DNA of 64,000 bases from Methyloligella sp. GL2. Its GTDB lineage: Bacteria > Pseudomonadota > Alphaproteobacteria > Rhizobiales > Methyloligellaceae. Below, piece by piece: positions 26,148 through 35,002 of this stretch. The notes below the pieces were generated by a model. The model searched no databases and was not told the origin of the DNA. It saw only the letters and a list, made by a program, of their open reading frames with translations. Made by a program: the position numbers and the translations under genes. The number at the start of each line of letters is the position of its first letter. Position 1 is the stretch's first letter. The stretch spans positions 3,150,988-3,214,987 of the forward strand of contig NZ_CP054476.1 of the NCBI RefSeq assembly GCF_013341275.1. Direction: 5' to 3'.

Positions 26148-26651
26148 TTAGCCGCCGATAGCCGCCATGAAGGGGGTGGAGCTATAGGCGATGAGGCCGC
26201 CGGCCGCCAAAGCGATGCCGTAAGGGACGCCTTGGCGCGAGTCGTGCAGCCGTGCGATCCAGCCCTGCTGCATCAAGGTAACCGGCAGAGGCAGATTACG
26301 GGCGCCGACCAGCACAAGGGTCAGCACGCCGCCGAGAATGCTTGAGATAAAAACGTAAGTCACGAAGGACATCGGATCGAGCCACAACGCCGTTGCGGCG
26401 AAGAGCTTGGCGTCACCGCCGCCAATCCAGCCCATAGCGAAGAGAAAGAATGCGACGGCGAGCGCTGCGACCGCGATACCGAGTTGCATGCCAATCTCTT
26501 CCCAACTCAGGCCGATAATCGGCGCAAGCACCGCAAAGCCGACGATCAGCGCAATGGCGATGCGGTTCGGCACCGTCATGGTGAGCAGATCCATGGCGGC
26601 CGCAAAGGCCATGCAGGCCGGGAAAACGGTGAGAATAAGAAGGTCGGTCAT
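26148..26651 (-). CDS. cpaA: Flp prepilin peptidase CpaA/TadV
   Basis: Aspartic inner-membrane peptidase that cleaves the Flp pilin (and TadE/F pseudopilins) before assembly. The 167-residue polytopic protein is the short type IV prepilin peptidase without the methylase domain. The first catalytic Asp lies in AAAMDLLTMTVPNR and the second in the GGGDAKL motif. About five to six membrane segments cover the chain. The ATG at 26651 has GAGG 4 nt upstream; the frame extends to a TTG at 26663. It is transcribed behind flp, with a terminator between them. Confidence 0.93.
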   Translation of the reverse strand: MTDLLILTVFPACMAFAAAMDLLTMTVPNRIAIALIVGFAVLAPIIGLSWEEIGMQLGIAVAALAVAFFLFAMGWIGGGDAKLFAATALWLDPMSFVTYVFISSILGGVLTLVLVGARNLPLPVTLMQQGWIARLHDSRQGVPYGIALAAGGLIAYSSTPFMAAIGG

Positions 26652-26735
26652 CTCGCCTCGCAAATGCGGTGTTTGCAGTTTGCCTGCTTATCGCCCATGG
26701 GACGCTAAAGGCCGGTTAACCGTGGCACCGGGGGC

Positions 26736-26769
26736 AAAAAAAGAGGCCGCCCCCGGGAGGGCGACCTCT
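26736..26769 (-). terminator. Rho-independent terminator after flp
   Basis: On the minus strand AGAGG-T-CGCCC pairs with GGGCG-G-CCTCT, followed by seven T. It lies about 58 bp past the flp stop, so flp transcripts probably mostly end here with partial read-through into cpaA, which fits high pilin expression. Confidence 0.85.
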
Positions 26770-26826
26770 GTTTTGAAAGCCGGCGCTTTCAGCGTTTGCG
26801 GTACGGCCGGAGCCGATGGCCGCTGC

Positions 26827-27009
26827 TTACTCGCTGGAGTTCATCGCGTCGAGCTTGGTATTCACATCGGTGAAGATACCGCTCAGCGTACCGCCGAGAG
26901 TCCCGACGATGGTGATGATGGCGATGGAGATGCCGGCAGCGATCAGGCCATACTCGATGGCGGTAGCGCCGGACTCGTCTTTCGCAAAGCGAGCGAAGAG
27001 ATTCTTCAT
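26827..27009 (-). CDS. flp: Flp-type major pilin
   Basis: Type IVb pilin monomer of 60 residues. The leader MKNLFARFAKDESG is cut after Gly14 by CpaA. The mature protein starts ATAIEYGLIA with the family Glu at +5 and Tyr at +6, then a single long hydrophobic helix and a short polar tail. The ATG at 27009 has AAAGGA 9 nt upstream; a GTG six codons earlier is in the same frame but overlaps this ribosome-binding site. A 500-bp A+T-rich region lies upstream. It has its own terminator. Confidence 0.95.
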   Translation of the reverse strand: MKNLFARFAKDESGATAIEYGLIAAGISIAIITIVGTLGGTLSGIFTDVNTKLDAMNSSE

Positions 27010-27540
27010 TTCGACAGTTCCTTTCACAGATTTTCACAGCACCCAGTTCTCCGCTTCCGAAGCGTTGTTGCGTTCGTTCGCGGGCTGAACTGGGGGAACC
27101 TTAGCGCTGCCCCGTTACGCCCAGGTTAAATGAAAAGAATAAATCGGATGGCTTATGGTTAATTAAAAGTATACGCTATTTTAGACCCACGATCTGCCAC
27201 CAGAGGCCGAGAATTCCCCCGTATTTAGACCTTTCCCTATGATATTCAAAGCTTTTTCAAAGTTACAAAGTATTTCGTAAAAACTTTAGATACTATATTC
27301 GCCGCTCAGGAAGCCGGAGTTCGCGGGCTGTTTGGCGCCCGATGGCCCGGTCTCTTTAACCGGCCATTTACGCTAGAAATCGGTTTTGGTGCGAAATGTA
27401 CGCCCCAGCGGCATTTCCGCCCCGCCTTGCGATGCGCCGGCGCGATCAATTCGATCGGCACGGCGTTTCAATTCGGGCCCGGCATTTGCCAATCCTTCAC
27501 TTTTTTGCCGCCAGACTGGCCACGATTAGAAGTGAAGGAC
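27010..27540. promoter_or_regulatory. A+T-rich divergent promoter region of flp
   Basis: About 530 bp without a gene between flp (-) and the pilus-domain protein (+). It is distinctly A+T-rich from about 27125 to 27300. A minus-strand TTAACCAT octamer (27155-27162) and a TTAA-N7-TTTA (27356-27370) resemble CtrA half-sites. No terminator or RNA gene was recognised. Confidence 0.4.
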
Positions 27541-28074
27541 ATGTCCACCATGCTTACAGGTTCGAAGTTTCATGGCGCGACGGTCGCCGGCCGCTGGGTG
27601 CAGGCGTTTTCCGCCGCCCTCATCGCAGCCGGCCTGCTCGTGGCGCAGGCCGCCACTGCTCAACAGCGTCCGACCAATGTGATCGACGTCAATCTGGATC
27701 AAGCCAAGCTGGTCAAGCTGGAGCGGCCGGCTGCGGAGATCATCGTCGGCAATCCTTCCATTGCCGATGTCTCGGTGCAGAATGCCGGGCTCCTGGTGGT
27801 GACGGGGAAATCCTTCGGGCGCACCAATATGATTGTCATCGACGGGGCGGGGAACGAGCTCCTGAACACCGCCCTCAGCGTCTCCGATCCCGGCTTTGGG
27901 ATGGTGACCTTGCATAAGGGCACGGAGCCCGGGCAAACCGTCTACTGCGCACCAAGATGCACTACGCCGCTCGCCATCGGCGACGACCCCAGCTACTTCA
28001 AGGAAATCGAATCGCAGATCTCCGCCAAGCAGGGGCTGGCGCAGCAGAGTGTCGGCAGCAGCGGTCAGCGCTAA
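27541..28074 (+). CDS. Secreted pilus-assembly N-terminal-domain protein
   Basis: A secreted protein of 177 residues with a signal peptide (hydrophobic FSAALIAAGLLVAQAATAQ). One pilus-assembly N-terminal domain follows (about 45-115). Its KLERPAAEIIVGNPSIADVSV and LLVVTGKSFGRTNMIVID are the same domain type as in CpaC encoded 2.5 kb away, but there is no secretin domain. The C-terminal part has a CAPRC pair that could form a disulphide. It may assist or modulate CpaC; that role is inferred. The ATG at 27541 is preceded by AAGGAC; the frame stays open upstream to 27427 without signal-peptide character. A terminator follows. Confidence 0.8.
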   Translation: MSTMLTGSKFHGATVAGRWVQAFSAALIAAGLLVAQAATAQQRPTNVIDVNLDQAKLVKLERPAAEIIVGNPSIADVSVQNAGLLVVTGKSFGRTNMIVIDGAGNELLNTALSVSDPGFGMVTLHKGTEPGQTVYCAPRCTTPLAIGDDPSYFKEIESQISAKQGLAQQSVGSSGQR

Positions 28075-28107
28075 GCGCCAAAGCCAATATTATTCCGAAG
28101 CTGCCGA

Positions 28108-28134
28108 AAGGCCGGAGCAAGCTCCGGCCTTTTT
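28108..28134 (+). terminator. Rho-independent terminator
   Basis: Perfect stem AAGGCCGGAGC / GCTCCGGCCTT with a 2-nt AA loop, continuing into TTTT. It is placed 34 bp after the preceding plus-strand stop, and its T-run lies before the end of the convergent tadG-like gene. Confidence 0.9.
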
Positions 28135-28159
28135 CATTTCGCGAAGATAGCGATCGCGG

Positions 28160-29746
28160 CTAGCGGGCGACGCGAAGATCGCCCAGGCCTTGCGCGATGT
28201 CCTGGAACACCGAAGCGAGCTCCGAATTGCTCGGCGAGTTATAGAACATGTCGGATTCGCTGGCGCAGCTCTGCAAGAGGTTCTGCACCGAGGTGCTGAC
28301 CTGAAAGCCGATGGTATAAAGTCGGATACCGGTCGCCTTGATATTGTCGCACACTTCAAGCGTCTTTTCGTCCAGCTCATCTTCGGCCTGATAGCCGCTG
28401 GTGCTGCCGAGATGGCCCTCCGCAGCATAGCCGAAGGCATTGTAGTACGACTCGTTGTGCTCATTGCTGCCACCGCCGACGCTGTTCTCACCGTCGGTTA
28501 GAAGCACCATCGCCTTGACCACATCGTCATCCGAATATTCGGCGCCTTCGGTGAAGGGCGCAGTCGGTGACAACACCCGCCAGCCCCACAGAAGCCCGGC
28601 CGGGATCACCGTGCTTCCTTCCGGAGACAGGTCATTGATGGCGTCGATGATGGTGGTCTTCCGATTGGTCAGATCGGTCAGAGGCGACGCAGTGCAGTTG
28701 AAATTCGGATCGCCGTCGGAAACATATCCATCATCGGCATATTTGTTGGTCAGACGCTGAATTTCCTCCGGATCTTCGGTCACAGGCTCGCAAGTCTCGC
28801 CTCGCCAGCCAGACTTGGTGCATTCCTCCGGCACCTCGTCGTCGAGATAACTATTATAGTAGTCGCTGTTGCTGCCGCCTCTGCAATACCAGCCACTGCA
28901 GCTCGATTCCGTCTCGTCGGGCTCGTCGGGAGCAAGATAGGGCGAGAACAGCGTGTCCTTATCGCTGCTCGTCGGCGCGGTGTCGGTCAGCTCGTAAGGC
29001 TCGGCCCGTTCGCGCACGCAGCCGCCCCAGCTGTCATTGTGCAATTCGTCGAAGAGGCCGAGGATGGTTTCGCCGGATTGCAGGTCGAGATCCTCCGAGG
29101 CAATGGAGGATTTGCTATCGTCGTCGATCCAAGAGGCGTTCTTGTTGCTGGTACCGACATTGACCGCGGCGGAGAACGGCACCACGCCGATCTTCAGCGT
29201 GTCGGAGGTCGATTCGGAGCTGAACAGCGTGTTGACCATTTCCTTGGCGGCGCTCTTGAGCGCGGTCATCTTGCCGCTGTTCTTCATGGAGCCGGTGGTA
29301 TCCAGCACCAGAACGAGCTCGATGTTTTGCTGCTGGCGCGAGATCAGACTCTGGGCAGACACGTCGACGTCGTTGATGTCGGCGAGCCGCATAAAGGTGG
29401 TGGGCACCTTGCCGGTCACTGTGAGGAGAATGTCATCTCCAATGAACTGCACATCCACATTGCTCGCAGTGCCAATGGTCGAACTCGGGTAGTTGGCGTC
29501 GAAATATGTCTGCGCCTTCTCCTTCAGCGTGTCCTCGTCCAGATCGACCCAAGATCCGATCGCCAGGCCGGCGGCATCGGTCGCCTCGGACATACGCTCC
29601 TTGACGAGAAATGCGCGCCCATAGTCGATGCCAACGCCGAGCGCGAGGATGATGGGGACAATGGCTGCGCCGAAAATGATCGCAACATTGCCGCTGCGCT
29701 CCCGCGCAAACCGCCGGACCAGCCAGCCGAGCTTTTCTTTCAACAT
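28160..29746 (-). CDS. tadG: TadG-like protein with von Willebrand A domain
   Basis: Pilus-associated membrane protein of 528 residues. The N-terminus carries the TadE/G-type motif RSGNVAIIFGAAIVPIILALG, a single membrane segment. Next is a TadG-type domain and a vWA domain with the MIDAS start LVLVLDTTGSMKNSGKM (DxTGS), the rest of which reaches VLLTDGENS near residue 435. A long acidic Ser/Asp/Glu insert with several Cys (about 230-340) splits the vWA fold. The ATG at 29746 fits the family start (MLKEKLGWLVRRF); an ATG five codons upstream (29761) is possible. It is convergent with the preceding gene and divergent from tadE. Confidence 0.88.
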   Translation of the reverse strand: MLKEKLGWLVRRFARERSGNVAIIFGAAIVPIILALGVGIDYGRAFLVKERMSEATDAAGLAIGSWVDLDEDTLKEKAQTYFDANYPSSTIGTASNVDVQFIGDDILLTVTGKVPTTFMRLADINDVDVSAQSLISRQQQNIELVLVLDTTGSMKNSGKMTALKSAAKEMVNTLFSSESTSDTLKIGVVPFSAAVNVGTSNKNASWIDDDSKSSIASEDLDLQSGETILGLFDELHNDSWGGCVRERAEPYELTDTAPTSSDKDTLFSPYLAPDEPDETESSCSGWYCRGGSNSDYYNSYLDDEVPEECTKSGWRGETCEPVTEDPEEIQRLTNKYADDGYVSDGDPNFNCTASPLTDLTNRKTTIIDAINDLSPEGSTVIPAGLLWGWRVLSPTAPFTEGAEYSDDDVVKAMVLLTDGENSVGGGSNEHNESYYNAFGYAAEGHLGSTSGYQAEDELDEKTLEVCDNIKATGIRLYTIGFQVSTSVQNLLQSCASESDMFYNSPSNSELASVFQDIAQGLGDLRVAR

Positions 29747-29761
29747 GATACCTACCCACAT

Positions 29762-29993
29762 GCTGCCGCTTTTGGCAGCGGCATCCGACGGGCGGCATAA
29801 TAGACAACAGACACTTACTTTTCGTATTCTTATTAATTAGAAACAAGTTCAAATTTGAATAAAATTTTATACAAATCCAAATTACTCTGCGCTCTGACTT
29901 ATTCTTTCTCGTTTATTGTACTTTAATACGACACATATACTTATATGGAACATCATTATTACGAAGCAGAGACGCTGGACTCCCCAATCGGCT
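29762..29993. promoter_or_regulatory. A+T-rich divergent promoter region of tadG and tadE
   Basis: About 230 bp, the most A+T-rich stretch of the window, between two divergent pilus genes. It contains a perfect 12-bp palindrome TTCAAATTTGAA (29848-29859). Specific promoters cannot be assigned with confidence because many -10-like hexamers occur. Confidence 0.45.
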
Positions 29994-30530
29994 ATGGATT
30001 CAACTCAAAGCAAGCTATCGCGGCGGCCCAGAGTGCGCCGGCTTCTCCGTGACCGCTCCGGCGCGGCGGCGATCGAATTCGCCATCGTCGCGGTGCCATT
30101 CCTGATTCTGCTGTTGGGACTTTTCGAGGTCGGTTTCGTTTTCGTCGGCAACCTCACCCTTGAGCATTCGGTCGCCGATGCGGCGCGATGGGTTCGGACC
30201 GGTCAAGCGCAAAGCTGGGACGAGGATACCTTGCGGCAGAAGGTCTGCGATCAAATCGTCATTCCGGTCGATTGCGACAAGCTGAGGCTCGATATACGGA
30301 CCTTCAATGCGTTCGGCGATACCTCGTTCCCGGATCCTCTGAATGACGAGGGCAAGCTCAGAGACGATTTCACTTTCGACACGGGCGGCCGGAACGATGT
30401 CGTGGTCCTACGCGCGTATTACGAATGGCCGCTGATCTCAATCTTTCCGAGCTGGATCTCGCTCGGAAACATGTCGAGCGGCAACCGCCTGCTTAGCGCC
30501 ACATCCGTGTTCCGGAACGAACCGTTCTAG
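29994..30530 (+). CDS. tadE: TadE-like pseudopilin
   Basis: Minor pilin-like protein of 178 residues of the Flp pilus. The basic leader ends RDRSG, followed by AAAIEFAIVAVPFLILLLGLF. This matches a CpaA-processed pseudopilin, with Glu at +5 and a single membrane helix. The remainder is a periplasmic domain with two Cys (VCDQIVIPVDCDK). The ATG at 29994 lacks a clear ribosome-binding site; the open frame upstream (to 29916) lies in the A+T-rich region and is not conserved-looking. It is 12 bp upstream of a second gene of the same class. Confidence 0.85.
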   Translation: MDSTQSKLSRRPRVRRLLRDRSGAAAIEFAIVAVPFLILLLGLFEVGFVFVGNLTLEHSVADAARWVRTGQAQSWDEDTLRQKVCDQIVIPVDCDKLRLDIRTFNAFGDTSFPDPLNDEGKLRDDFTFDTGGRNDVVVLRAYYEWPLISIFPSWISLGNMSSGNRLLSATSVFRNEPF

Positions 30531-30542
30531 GAAGTTTTGACG

Positions 30543-31115
30543 ATGACCAAACCGCAGAGCACAGCAATTTGGACGAAGCTCCGTGCGTGGCTTCGCCGGC
30601 CGATCGAGGAGGAGGACGGCGTCGCGGCGGTCGAGTTCGCGATCATCCTGCCGCTGATGATCGTGCTTTTCTTCGGCGCTTTGCAGGCAAATGACGCGCT
30701 GACGATTCACCGCCGCATCGACCAGATTGCCTATGTTGCGGCGGATCTCGTTGCGCAGGAGAAAACCACTTCCGACGCCGATCTAGACGACGTCACAGCG
30801 GCGGCGGCCGATATCTTGGCGCCCTATCCCGACGCTCCGTTGAGCATCGTTCTGACCAGCGTCGTCGCAGATAGCGACGGCAAGACAACGGTCGATTGGA
30901 GCTATGCCTATAATGGAAACCCGCTGAAGTCGGGCAATAGCATCGATGTCCCCGACGGGCTGACCGAGCCCGGGACAAGCGTCGTCGTGGCGCAAGTCGG
31001 ATATAACTACACACCAATCTTCGATACGGCAGGCGATTCCTTTACCGCATTCTCGATGAGCCGCACCTTCTATACCCGGCCGCGCCAGAGCGTCGTCGTC
31101 ACCAAGACGGACTAA
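30543..31115 (+). CDS. tadF: TadE/TadF-like pseudopilin
   Basis: Second minor pilin-like protein (190 residues). The leader ends EEEDG, followed by VAAVEFAIILPLMIVLFFGAL. A helical periplasmic part then has ALTIHRRIDQIAYVAADL. It pairs with the previous gene as in other tad loci, where TadE and TadF act together. The ATG at 30543 has TAGGAAG about 8 nt upstream; a TTG two codons earlier is in frame. A short 16-bp-period repeat (GGCAAGAGCGA at 31132 and 31148) follows the stop. Confidence 0.85.
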   Translation: MTKPQSTAIWTKLRAWLRRPIEEEDGVAAVEFAIILPLMIVLFFGALQANDALTIHRRIDQIAYVAADLVAQEKTTSDADLDDVTAAAADILAPYPDAPLSIVLTSVVADSDGKTTVDWSYAYNGNPLKSGNSIDVPDGLTEPGTSVVVAQVGYNYTPIFDTAGDSFTAFSMSRTFYTRPRQSVVVTKTD

Positions 31116-31182
31116 GGCAAGAACCAAACCGGGCAAGAGCGAAACTAGGCAAGAGCGAGAAACCCGCGCGCGACGCTACGGG

Positions 31183-33354
31183 TTAGTTGCCCTTCTTCTT
31201 CTGATTGCCCCCGCCGATCTGGACGCCGCCGAGAAACTGGCCCAGCGCCTCGGCGCCCGAATTGCCCTTCAACTTCTCCTGCAGCACCTCGCCCACCTTG
31301 TTGACGGTGGCAGTGGCATTCTTGGGATCGTTGAGCAGCTTGCCGACCTGCGGGATATAGCTCGGATTGCTGAACGGGCCGCGGATCCGAATCGGCACGG
31401 TCAGATTGTTGAGATTGGCGGCCTTGGTGCCCTTGTCGGCGGTGACCCGCGGGGTTGCCACCATGTCGATATAGCTCTTCGGGATATTGACCGTGCCCTT
31501 GGCGTCGACTTTCAGATTCGGGCTGACCAGCTTGGTGTCGTCGGTCTTGGCGATGCCGTTCTTGATATTGAAGCTGCCGCCGAGGCTGGAGAACTTGGTC
31601 TGGCCGCCTTTCAGCTTCGGGACGCCGTTCTGTCCGAGATTGGTGACGATGCTGTTGATATCGCCCTTGCCGACGGTGTTGACGAAGCGGTTGATGTCGA
31701 TGCCCTGGATGACGCCGTCGCTGAGCACCACGCTGCCATTGCCGGTGAGGGACTGCTTGATCTGATTGGCGGTCGCCCCCTTGCCGTTCAGCTTCAGCAC
31801 CAGCTTGGTGGTGCCGGAGAGCATGGTGAGGTCGGCGGCATCTTTCAGAAGCGGGCCGGCGGCGACGCGGTCCAAGGTCAGATTGCCGGAGAAGACCGGC
31901 GTTGCGCCATTGCTGTCGATGGTGAGCTTACCGCGCCCCTCACCATTATAGAGCTTCATGCTGCCGAGCTTGGCGGTCAATATGCCCTTGTGGAAGCCGA
32001 GATTGGCCGTGCTCGGGCCGATGGTGATCTTCTCCACGATGGTCTTGCGGACATTGATATTGAGGTCGGCCTCGAACGGGGTCGGCTCCTTGGCCGCCAC
32101 GGCACCAGGCTGCATCTTGGCGGCCGGATCCTCATTGCTCGGATTGCTCGGGAATTGCTGCGCCGCGGGGCTGGAGAACCAGTCGTCGGGCACATTGATA
32201 CCGTCGCTCTTGGAAGCAGCGTTCTTGGAAGCGGCGGTCTTGGTAGCGGGCTTGGCCTGGGCCTTTTTCGCAGGTTTCGCCGTGGCCGGCTTGGCCGCTC
32301 CGCCCTTGGGCAGGAACGGCGTCACGTCGAGGGTCTCGATCGCCACGGCGGCGCGCAGATGCAGCGGCTCCTTGTCCAAATGAACCGTGGCCTGGCCGCG
32401 CCCGTTGGATTGCCCCAGGGTGAAGCTTGCGTCGGAGATGATGAGCGCGACAGTGGTATAGGCGACATCACCGGTGAGGATCGCCTTCACGGCGGGCTTG
32501 GACGGCGCGCGGCCGTCCGGCTGCCATGCGATCAAATCCTGGAACGAGGAGGTCGTCCCCTTGAACCGGCCTTTGGCCGTCATGTTCGGGGCGAGCTTGC
32601 CTTGGAACTGGGTGTTGAAGGCTTCGCCCGCCAAAGCGACGTTCACATCGGCCGGCTGCTGCGCCTGGAGCGCGGCGGGGGAGGTCAGCTTCACACCGAA
32701 ATCCACGGTCTTCTTCAACACCTGCAGATTGCCCTCCGCCGACAGGGTCTGGTTGAGACCCGGCAGGGCAATGGCGGCATTGATGCGCTTCACCTCGGTG
32801 GACAGAGCGCCCTTCTCGTCCAGCATGCGGACGGTGGCGTTCTCGATGCGCATATCGCCGATCTCGATATCGAACTGGCTCGGCGCCCCGGCGGCCTGGG
32901 CCTTGATCGGCTGCAGCGGCTTGATGGTTTGCAGCGGCTTGGCCGCTGGCGCTCCGCTCTCCGGCGCTGCCGGCTGCGGGGCGAGCTCGGCCTTCTTCGC
33001 CACCGGGCGCAAGGTCACGGTCGGCTTGGAGACGAGCAGATGGGTGATGTTGATATGCGCGCCGATCAGATCGGCCAGGCTCAAGGTCACCTCGAGCCGC
33101 GGCACCTCGACCTCGACCGCCGTGCCGGTGGCGTTGGGATCGGTCAGGGTCACATCGTTCAAGGTGAGCGAGGGGTTGGGGAGAAAATAGAGCGACTTTT
33201 CGCCGGCGACGCGGAGCTCCCGCCCGGTCTGGCTGCGGATCTGCTCGGCCAGCCGATCGAAAATCATATCCGTGGAAATGAAAAGATTGGCCGCGATCAG
33301 CGCCAGCAAAAGCAGCGTGAACAGACCACCGAATATTTTTAGCGCAAGTTTCAT
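31183..33354 (-). CDS. AsmA family protein
   Basis: Large inner-membrane-anchored periplasmic protein of 723 residues. An N-terminal membrane segment (about 5-27) is followed by the AsmA N-terminal motif ISTDMIFDRLAEQIRSQTGREL. A long beta-rich repeat region follows. Between about 365 and 410 lies an Ala/Lys/Pro-rich linker. The C-terminal AsmA_2 region has LVLKLNGKGATANQIKQSL, then GSVVLSDGVIQGIDI. AsmA-like proteins are thought to move phospholipid between membranes. It stands alone; 33355-33604 upstream holds no gene. Confidence 0.9.
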   Translation of the reverse strand: MKLALKIFGGLFTLLLLALIAANLFISTDMIFDRLAEQIRSQTGRELRVAGEKSLYFLPNPSLTLNDVTLTDPNATGTAVEVEVPRLEVTLSLADLIGAHINITHLLVSKPTVTLRPVAKKAELAPQPAAPESGAPAAKPLQTIKPLQPIKAQAAGAPSQFDIEIGDMRIENATVRMLDEKGALSTEVKRINAAIALPGLNQTLSAEGNLQVLKKTVDFGVKLTSPAALQAQQPADVNVALAGEAFNTQFQGKLAPNMTAKGRFKGTTSSFQDLIAWQPDGRAPSKPAVKAILTGDVAYTTVALIISDASFTLGQSNGRGQATVHLDKEPLHLRAAVAIETLDVTPFLPKGGAAKPATAKPAKKAQAKPATKTAASKNAASKSDGINVPDDWFSSPAAQQFPSNPSNEDPAAKMQPGAVAAKEPTPFEADLNINVRKTIVEKITIGPSTANLGFHKGILTAKLGSMKLYNGEGRGKLTIDSNGATPVFSGNLTLDRVAAGPLLKDAADLTMLSGTTKLVLKLNGKGATANQIKQSLTGNGSVVLSDGVIQGIDINRFVNTVGKGDINSIVTNLGQNGVPKLKGGQTKFSSLGGSFNIKNGIAKTDDTKLVSPNLKVDAKGTVNIPKSYIDMVATPRVTADKGTKAANLNNLTVPIRIRGPFSNPSYIPQVGKLLNDPKNATATVNKVGEVLQEKLKGNSGAEALGQFLGGVQIGGGNQKKKGN

Positions 33355-33604
33355 GCTGTCCTAATTCACCGGCGCGGCAAGGCTTTGCTGCCGCCGATGC
33401 CGACTCCATCCTGCCTCAGGGCATCAATAGGGTTGGGAACAAAATAACGCGACAATTACGGTAAGAATAGGTTGCCAGGGGCGTATGCCCCTTCCACACC
33501 CGTCTCGCCGTGCCCCGCAGCCCATATAGGGTGGAACTCACGAATTCCTACCCGGCGCCACAGCAAAAAAGCCGTTCAAACGCGGCGGGCTAAGCGCTTG
33601 AGGC
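33355..33604. other. Intergenic region without a recognised gene
   Basis: About 250 bp between the porin stop and the AsmA start (both minus). It should hold the asmA promoter. A weak GCCG/CGGC hairpin followed by TTTTTT on the minus strand near 33568-33585 could terminate the porin transcript. No conserved small ORF is seen. Confidence 0.4.
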
Positions 33605-35002
33605 TCAGAAATCCCAGGTGGAGCGGGCGCCGATCACGGCGACATCCTCGACTGCGGCCGTCCCGGCATCGTTTGGCACATTGCCGCCGGGCTGCCAGAT
33701 ATACTGGAAGTCGGGCTGTACCATCCAATTGTCGGTGACCTGGAAGGTGTAGGCCACCTCGACCAGCGATTCGTAGGATTCGGCGACAATCAGCCCCGAA
33801 TCGACATCGGCGGCGCTCACATTGTCGGAGATGTTGGTGTAGGCGAAGCCGATCGCGAGCGCATCATCCGGGCGCCCCGGGATCATGCCGGTGAAGGTAA
33901 TGCCCATATCGGTATACGCATCCACCAGGTTGCGGTCCTCCGGCGCCCACATGAAGCGGCCGAAAATGCCGATCCCCTTGCCGTCGCTGCCGGGCTTCTC
34001 CCAGATCAGCTGATCGACGATGCCGTAGAAGCCGTAATTGCCGTCGATCGGGCTGCCGCTAAGACCGGTAACGGCGATCAGATTGCCGCCGGAATCGAAG
34101 CGCAGATCCTCGAAATCCCCGAAATGGTTCCAGCCGCCGAACTTGACCTGGCCGGGCAGGCGGTCGGTGAGGTCGTAGCGATAGGCGATCTCCGCCATCA
34201 GCAGCGGGTCATCGCCGAGCGGGAAATCCAGACCGTGATCGTTGCAGCGCTGGGGATCGCCGATGGCACAAGGATCGGCGGAGAGGCCGTTAAACAGCCC
34301 GACCAGCACATCGATATTGTTGGTGGGCGCAGCCAACACGCGGACGCCGGGCGTGGCGAGCGGATAGGCCGGCCCGCCATCGGCCATGTCGGAGGCGGTG
34401 ATGGTCGGCCAGCCCCAGGTGCCGTTGAGGAAGTGGCTGCCGCCTTCGCTGATCGCGAATTCCGCATCGGCGGCGATCTGGCCGAAACGGATGGCGAGCC
34501 TGTCCTCCATCAAATGCTGCTCGAACCACAGCTCGAAAAGCCGGGTGGCGGGTACCGCCTCGGCGCTGGAGACCGGCGCCAGGCTGCCGGTGCCCTTGGC
34601 GGTGATGCCGTCGCCATGGATCTGCAATGCGTTGGCGTGGAAGCAAAGCCCGTCCCAAAGCCCCAACTTCTGCATATCGGCGTCCATATAGACGTCGAGC
34701 ACGCCGTCATAGGCCCAGGTGCGGTCGATACCGCCGGAAACCGTGCCGAAATATTCGCCGATATAGCTGGCGCCGACACTGACGCCGTCGGCGCTGACCA
34801 GGGGACGGTCGCCCAGCTCGTCCAAGCTGGGGAGAACCGAGGCCTCTTCGACGCCTTCGGGCAAATCGCAATCGGCTTCGGCGCTTCCTGCACCGGCAAA
34901 GAGACAGGCGATCGCCAGAAAACCGCCCAGCGAGACAGTCGTTACTCGCCGCGTCCAAATTCGCCGCAGATCACCATGCGGCACGTCCCCCAATCGAACC
35001 AT
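33605..35002 (-). CDS. OprB-family carbohydrate-selective porin
   Basis: Outer-membrane beta-barrel of 465 residues. An N-terminal signal peptide (hydrophobic VSLGGFLAIACLFAGAG, cleavage near AEA) is followed by OprB-type segments. These include GVSVGASYIGEYFGTVSGG, the RLFELWFEQHLMEDRLAIRFGQIAAD strand pair, FNGTWGWP-like text (FLNGTWGWPTI) and the C-terminal barrel strand ending in Trp-Asp-Phe. OprB porins pass sugars; the substrate here is unknown. The ATG at 35002 has GGGGAC nearby. It is divergent from a LysR regulator. Confidence 0.9.
   Translation of the reverse strand: MVRLGDVPHGDLRRIWTRRVTTVSLGGFLAIACLFAGAGSAEADCDLPEGVEEASVLPSLDELGDRPLVSADGVSVGASYIGEYFGTVSGGIDRTWAYDGVLDVYMDADMQKLGLWDGLCFHANALQIHGDGITAKGTGSLAPVSSAEAVPATRLFELWFEQHLMEDRLAIRFGQIAADAEFAISEGGSHFLNGTWGWPTITASDMADGGPAYPLATPGVRVLAAPTNNIDVLVGLFNGLSADPCAIGDPQRCNDHGLDFPLGDDPLLMAEIAYRYDLTDRLPGQVKFGGWNHFGDFEDLRFDSGGNLIAVTGLSGSPIDGNYGFYGIVDQLIWEKPGSDGKGIGIFGRFMWAPEDRNLVDAYTDMGITFTGMIPGRPDDALAIGFAYTNISDNVSAADVDSGLIVAESYESLVEVAYTFQVTDNWMVQPDFQYIWQPGGNVPNDAGTAAVEDVAVIGARSTWDF

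Noticed and set aside
31132-31158. GGCAAGAGCGA repeated twice, 16 bp apart
   Set aside because: Two short copies only; likely chance or slippage, no feature assigned.
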